Source of the DNA: Gnetum montanum
Taxonomy: Eukaryota; Streptophyta; Gnetopsida; Gnetales; Gnetaceae
Direction of reading: 5' to 3'
DNA length: 64,000 nt
Assembly: GCA_015680685.1 (NCBI GenBank)
Contig: MNCI01020165.1
Span: 143,201 to 207,200, forward strand
Shown here: positions 58,593 through 64,000 of the stretch, piece after piece
Numbering within the stretch: the first letter of the stretch is position 1
Layout of the letters: each line of letters starts with the position of its first letter
Program-made: the position numbers and the translations under genes
The notes under the pieces: generated by a model
The model's database searches: none
What the model was told of the DNA's origin: nothing
The model's input: the letters and a program-made list of their open reading frames with translations, nothing else

Positions 58593-60250
58593 GATCACTA
58601 TTTTTATCTTTGGATTTTTCTACAACCTTTATAGTAGTTTAGAACTTCTCATCCAAAGAGTTCCATAATTTCTTAACCTTTTTTGAAATATTAGAAATAG
58701 ATTGTTGTATGTGGAAGGTCTTCCTATTCACCACTTTATTAAGTGGTGACTTTTCCTCATCATAAAATTGAACCTCCCTTTTCCTAATGGAAGGGTCCCT
58801 ATTATATTCTTCAGCACTTTTTCTTTTGCTACCTACTCTATAAGCCTTTAGATCTAATGAGCCCTTAGTTCAGATAATCTCCCTTGAGCATAAACCCCAA
58901 GAGTTCTTCTCGTTTCTTGTTTGAGCCCATCTATAATATGGTAGAGTTGTTTCATCTAAGAATAACCATGGTTAGGGCATTGGTGTAAGAGAGAGTAACA
59001 TTTTCTCATGGTGGCATTAAAGGGTTCATGTGCTCCCTATTTCTAGCCTTGGATTTGCCTTCTCAAATTGGACACTATAGAGTACATCTAGTATTCATCA
59101 TGGAATAGCTCAAGCAACTCCATTGGCAAATAGATTCTAGCTCCAAGGATCAGTACTAGATTTCTACTTTCTTGATGAGTGTCCCAGGAAGAGCTTGACT
59201 TTCTACCAATTATTTTTAATGTTCTTTAAGGCACAGGCATCATGAAAGGCTTATAGATGATTTTGCAAATCTAAGTTATTTCCCCCCTCAAATCTTGTGA
59301 TATTATTCATGTCCAAGCACTTGATTTGACTATATTTCATATGCCTAGTTGGGATCTTAACTACCTCTGTAATGTTAAGCATGCTTCAAGTAACCAATAG
59401 AGGTTCATCATCATCATTGTGTCGATGGCATCAATGATTGTTTCTACCATCCTTTCATTCTTGGTGGGCTCTACAATCTTTGTTGTCTCATTGATCACCT
59501 TCATCATAATTATTTTTTTAGTAGCTTCTATTAGAACTAGAAGATGAAGAGAAATGTTTGGAATTGGATGAAGAGGATGAAGAGAAAGTTGGACTATCAC
59601 CACCACCGTGACATTCACCACTACCTCTTTACTCATTATGGCCACCATCCTTAGATTCCTTACCATCATGATGTTTACCCTAGTCCCTACCTTGACTATC
59701 ATGTTTTCCTGAACCTGGTTTGTTAATAGTAGATCATAGGTTTAGGGTCACATCCTCATCAACAATAACCATGGGTGGAGAATATTTATGTTGAGAACCA
59801 CCAAAGGGAGGAACCTCATTATCAATTTTTTTTAATAGGAATAAGGGATTGGTAAAGTGTTTCCCCTCTGCAAACTCATGGTGCTTCTCCTAATGTTGAT
59901 CTCTCTTGCATTGTGTGTCAGTGGGACAATTGTCGCAGAAGTCATAATCCTACACAGTGTACTCCTCTTTAAGATCATGGATGTCTAACTTTTTAAGTGT
60001 TCGAAGTAGCATCATGGGCATAGATCAATTAAAAGGCATTACAATGTTGTTGTCCAAATCACACCATTGCAATTGCTCATCTTGGTGTAGGATGAAGGTG
60101 AAGTTAGGCACATACTCATCTAGATGAGTATGTACCACTTTGCACTCCTGTGGGACCAATGGCTTAGCATCTTCATGTCTATAAGAAGAAGAAATTTTGC
60201 AACAAATAAAATATTAGTATGCTTTTTTAATTATATAATTTAAAAATTGA
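58593..60250 (-). pseudogene. E4 gag relic, upstream half
   Basis: This is the N-terminal and central gag of E4. It aligns with the E1 gag (9701-8053) and with E3 (52441-54140) through conserved DNA segments such as the TTCACCTTCATCCTACACCA stretch (minus strand, about 60108). It is interrupted at 58592 by the E3 insertion and continues at 52073. Numerous stops and frameshifts make it unreadable as protein over long stretches. Confidence 0.7.
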
Positions 60251-60345
60251 TGTTGACCTTGGTGTTCATTGAATGATATTAATAATATTCATTAATTCTA
60301 TGTAGTGCATGTTTCAACAAATAGAGTCCTTGGTAACAACACTAA

Positions 60346-61242
60346 TGATGAGCAGTAAAGTACCCTTACATCCAACCATACGAATCACAAGGTGTTCATG
60401 CATAATTTAGTCAAATTTTGTGGACTCTATAGTTTCCAGTGCACTAGCTCCTTAGGAAGTAAGCTTTACATTGAGGACGTTTGTTGTCTTCACAACTACA
60501 CTAGTGAAGCTCAAGGATATGGTTTAAGTATAACTGAGGCACATGATTTTTGTCATTTTATATTTTATGGCTTTAATGGTTGAAATAAACAATATGGAGA
60601 ATAAAGTAATTTAATACCTACTTTTTATCTAATAAGCTAACTACTATTCAACTAGTCCTAACATAAGTATCTGATCCCACTTGACATACACATCCTAAAC
60701 ACATATAACATTGCTGGGTTACCAAGTGTTAAGCACTACTAGGATAACTAAATTCCATATGCATGCTCAAAGTGGTTGTGCCTATGTGTTCACTTACTTG
60801 CTATTTAGCTTACCTTGCTTAATTCCTTAATTAGCTTAATTACTAGAAAATATTGGATAAACAGCTAAAAATATTAAATGCATGAATGAAACATTTCAAC
60901 TATCTATAATGTTTCAAATATTATCAAGACGTTCGTCTTTATTACCACACATACTATCATGCTCAGGTACAACAATGCTTGAATAAATATTTGTACACTC
61001 AATGACTCCTACTGTGGGCACTTGGGAAAATATTCTAACTCTTGAATAGAAAAACTGCAAGAGCTTCACTAATCTATGAATAACTAATGCCATAAATATA
61101 GCTAGTAACCACATAGTTATAAGTAAGAATAGACCCTATGTCGATGGGGCCACATTAATGCATGAAACAATGCATTGACTGAGCCACATCAATGGGGCCT
61201 AGTCGATGAGGCCTTATTGACATGGCCAATAGCAACTCATCA
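60346..61242 (-). repeat. E4 5' LTR
   Basis: 897 bases starting TGATGAGCAG and ending CAACTCATCA. It is clearly related to the E1 LTRs over CTACA-CCAACCATACGAAT and GACTCCTACTGTGGGCAC segments but much diverged. Its partner on the left is missing. The primer-binding site next to it (60326-60345) reads TTAGTGTTGTTACCAAGGAC on the minus strand. Confidence 0.8.
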
Positions 61243-62700
61243 CTTGGTTAGAAAAGAACAGACATGGAAAATCATATTTTATGGCCTTTTTGACATGGCT
61301 ATTGTGAAGTTAGTAAATGGGCATATTTTATGGTTAGGTAAATATAGGAATATAACTTCACAATGGAAAATCATTGATGTCAAATTTATTAGTTAGGAAG
61401 AACAGACATGGATATGTTTCCATAGAATGATCATGTTATTTCTCATAATGTAATAAGGAATGTATTGCATTCTCCACTTAAGGCATGATTATGAAAATTG
61501 AGAATTTCTCTTTTAAGGTAAAAAACAAGGAGCTATAATTAATTCAATATGGATCATCATCATTCAATTTTAAAGGTCAAAGGTAGAACAAGTAGGAATA
61601 AGCATCTTATTAAATTGTCTCATTAACAATTTTGTTACTATACTTAACCAGAAATTTGAAAATTTTCATGAGAATAAGGAAGCTATGAGTAAGACATGCA
61701 TATTTCATTGTTTGTTCAAGGCAATGCAACATCCACAACCATTGATCAAAAATAAAACATGCTAATAAGTATACATTCATATACTTCTTGAAATTCTCTA
61801 CTAATGTAAATATGATTAAGTAAAAATAGTCTATTAATAAACTTTAGCACAAAATACCAAAGATAGAGCATGTAGAAGCAAGTATTTCATGAAGTATCTA
61901 AGACATTTTCAAAGAACTAAAAATAAATATAGGATTTACCTTATGTTAAAGTCAATTTTTGAAGAAAATTGCCATTTAAACCACTATGTCATGATTCCAC
62001 CTAAACTCAACTCTTAGTAAACATCAATAAGGAAAGAAAAAAGACAAATCAATGTCTAAGAATAGCTACATAGGCTTTAGTAAGATTTTAGATACTAGTT
62101 AGGTGAAATACTTGTAAGACATCTTAATTAAGAGATAATTCTACTCTTATCTTGAATATTTTGCATTTCATGAATCTTTGCTCATTGTGGAATAATTTGT
62201 TGTTTCAAATTTTAAGTTCTTTGAAGACTTCCCCTACATTTGTGATCTTTAAGATGATGGTTGATAATGAGGAATAGGCTCCCCATACACATGTGTAGTC
62301 CTTCTTGGGCCTTGAGCAAAAATGAAAGTCACAAAACAACACTATAACTATAGATAAGCATTAAGCCCAATTGTGGAGATCAAGATCTTTCATTTAGAGG
62401 AATTTTCAAAAGTTTGTCTACTCTCATAATTAGTAAAAATTTCTCAAAGGTCATAAAAACATATGATCATAAGAATTTCATATTGCTAAATGCAAGAGAG
62501 GAATTCAAACAAGAGTAACTTTTATAAAATTACTTGTATCAAATCCAAAGATAAATATAAGAGATGCTCTAAAGTTGTTGATCTAGAGAGAAAATAATTT
62601 ATTTTTAGATTTCCAAATTATTTTTTGATTACCTAGCAAGTGAACATATGGAAAAAAATTACCTTGACTTACCTTGCTTATTGGTGAGAAGAGAAGATTA
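61243..62700. other. No recognised gene; AT-rich DNA next to E4
   Basis: About 1.5 kb without a coherent frame or motif. The string AGAACAGACATGGA occurs twice (about 61256 and 61400). Confidence 0.55.
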
Positions 62701-63479
62701 ATGAAGTTTGAGATGAGGTCTCCTATCATGAAGCACCTATTCATCTATACATTCTCTTTTATTAGATTTCATATGTGATGTCTCTATTTTTTTATGTCCT
62801 TTATGACAAAACCCTTGATAACTCGCATTATTTTTAGTACTCCATTTTTCTTCATTCTCTCCTATTGGTAACTGCTTAATTTCCTTACCAAAACCTTTTT
62901 GACAAGACCAAGCGTTAATCTTATTTTGATCATCATAGTTAAAAGTTTTCATAGAACCACAATTTTTACATATAAAAGTAGTATCATCATCATGACCAAA
63001 ATTATCAAACCTTACTATGCTTGACCTTGAGCTTGAAACATCAAGTGCTACTTCCTTTGAAGTCTTTGACTGATTTTAGGAATCTCCTCTTCTTTAATCT
63101 TGCTACAATCCTTGTTATAAGAGGTTAGTTGTTGAATCTCAACTTTTATGCCTAAGATTCCTTCTTTCACTTCAACATGAATAGCATTTAGCTTATAAAA
63201 TACTAATTTATTTGCATTCTTAATTAAATGATATAAGAAAAAAATTTCTTCTTTAAATTCTGTATACCTCTTGTCACACTTACCATGTTGTTTAGCCATA
63301 TGTATGAAAGGTTCATCTATAAATTCCATGCATATGAGATGTGAATCTTTGGTAGAATTGCATTCTTCTTCTTCACTTTGCTCACCATTATCCCAACTTG
63401 TATAGAAGTTGTTCTTTTTTGGTTCCTCATCATTGGATCTATTCTTTAACTAAACCTTCCTAGCATTTGAATCACTAGC

Positions 63480-63521
63480 ACATTTGAAGGCTATATGGCC
63501 TCTTCCTCCACAAATCCAACA
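63480..63521 (-). other. CCHC zinc knuckle of the copia gag relic
   Basis: CWICGGRGHIAFKC, with the spacing Cys-x2-Cys-x4-His-x4-Cys of retroviral and retrotransposon nucleocapsids. Confidence 0.85.
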
Positions 63522-63925
63522 TTCTATAAAATAAAAATATAGATAAGAAGAATTTAAAAAATTTCTACCTCTTTCTCTACCTTCGATGAAATTAGGTATT
63601 TTCTCTTACTAAGATGCCCCTTTGTTTTTTCTTGTAAGCAATTATTTTTTGTCTTCTTGAGAGAAGAGCAATCTCATCTTCATTTTCTTCATCATGCTCA
63701 TTCACCTCCTTCTCCTTAGAGGTAGTCTTTAGAGTAATAGGTCTTTCTTGAATCACTCCTTCACTTATGAGATTCATTTCATAGGTGATAAGAGCACTTT
63801 AAAGTTCCTCAAATTTTAGAGTGGAGAAATCTCTAATTTTCTCCATGGCTATGACTTAGGTCTAAACTTTTATTGAAGAGTTCTAATCATTTTGATAATG
63901 ACATCACTTTTGAGCAAATATTTTC

Positions 63926-63983
63926 CTATTCCTCTAATTGCTACAACAAGATCNGCTATTCCTCTAATTGCTACAACAAGATC
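63926..63983. repeat. 28-base direct duplication around a single N
   Basis: 63926-63953 and 63956-63983 are identical and flank N at 63954. It duplicates part of the copia gag frame. This pattern is typical of two contig ends that overlap but were not merged. Confidence 0.85.
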
Positions 63984-64000
63984 ATTAACTCTAGAAAAAT

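Larger units (their letters stand above)
46313..61242 (-). mobile_element. E4: Athila-lineage Ty3/gypsy element with pol, split by E3, 3' LTR missing
   Basis: On the minus strand the order is 5' LTR (60346-61242), primer site, gag (60250-58593, then after E3 52073-51200), protease, reverse transcriptase, RNase H, integrase and a 3' non-coding tail. The pol sequence has Athila-specific features such as FMDDF in reverse transcriptase and a tRNA-Asp-type primer site. The tail aligns with E3 (about 55860-57120) up to about 46313 and then stops. No LTR follows, so the 3' end has been deleted or replaced. Confidence 0.85.
62737..64000 (-). pseudogene. Ty1/copia gag relic, partial at the window end
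   Basis: From the window edge the minus strand reads VVAIRGIGKYLLKSDVIIKM, then a segment equivalent to the copia gag C-terminal helices (LKFEEL, a stop, SALITYEMNLIS). An acidic run EHDEENEDEIALLSRRQKII (63777-63592) follows, and then the zinc knuckle CWICGGRGHIAFKC (63480-63521, a perfect Cys-x2-Cys-x4-His-x4-Cys). A region with FIHMAKQHGKCDKRYTEFKE (63329-63048) and a second, damaged Cys/His block near 62800 come next. These match the order in plant copia gag proteins. Stops and a frameshift break it. The N-terminus lies beyond the window. Confidence 0.78.

Overview
This window looks like intergenic DNA from a large plant genome, most likely a gymnosperm, and the organism itself is inferred. 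It is AT-rich and packed with old, nested, heavily mutated LTR retrotransposons. I found no intact host gene, tRNA, rRNA or CRISPR array. Almost every coding relic is broken by stop codons that look like C-to-T or G-to-A changes in CAA, CAG, CGA or TGG codons, as expected from long-methylated silent DNA. The named families are Ty3/gypsy Athila, Tat and chromovirus, plus a LINE and a Ty1/copia fragment.

Layout. 1-3693: mostly unrecognised, with a LINE 3' end near 1190-1690. 3694-10805: element E1, a minus-strand Athila-type element with two LTRs, a perfect TTGCT target duplication, and gag-protease but no pol. 10811-16917: unrecognised DNA with a decayed unknown ORF (13840-16010) split by a solo Athila-type LTR (14966-15758) with a perfect ATCTC duplication. 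16918-35819: element E2, an 18.9-kb plus-strand Tat-lineage element with 1.85-kb LTRs, gag, protease, reverse transcriptase, two RNase H domains and integrase. Between its protease and reverse transcriptase lie about 6 kb holding several tandem-repeat arrays and a coherent antisense gene relic with recognisable introns.

35820-38503: unrecognised. 38504-44095: element E5, a minus-strand chromovirus with a C-terminal chromodomain. 44100-46313: a decayed minus-strand unknown gene of about 500 codons with a TATA-like box upstream. 46313-61242: element E4, a minus-strand Athila element that still has pol remnants but has lost its 3' LTR. Its gag is split by element E3 (52079-58587), a plus-strand copy of the same pol-less type as E1. 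61243-64000: unrecognised DNA and then a Ty1/copia gag relic on the minus strand. A single N at 63954 lies between two identical 28-base segments and looks like an assembly seam.

How the parts relate. E1 and E3 share the same loss of pol and the same 3' tail, so they look like members of a non-autonomous gag-protease family. E4 is a relative that kept pol and could represent the type of element that once mobilised them. The most unusual item is the intron-containing antisense gene relic inside E2 (about 23519-26600, minus strand).
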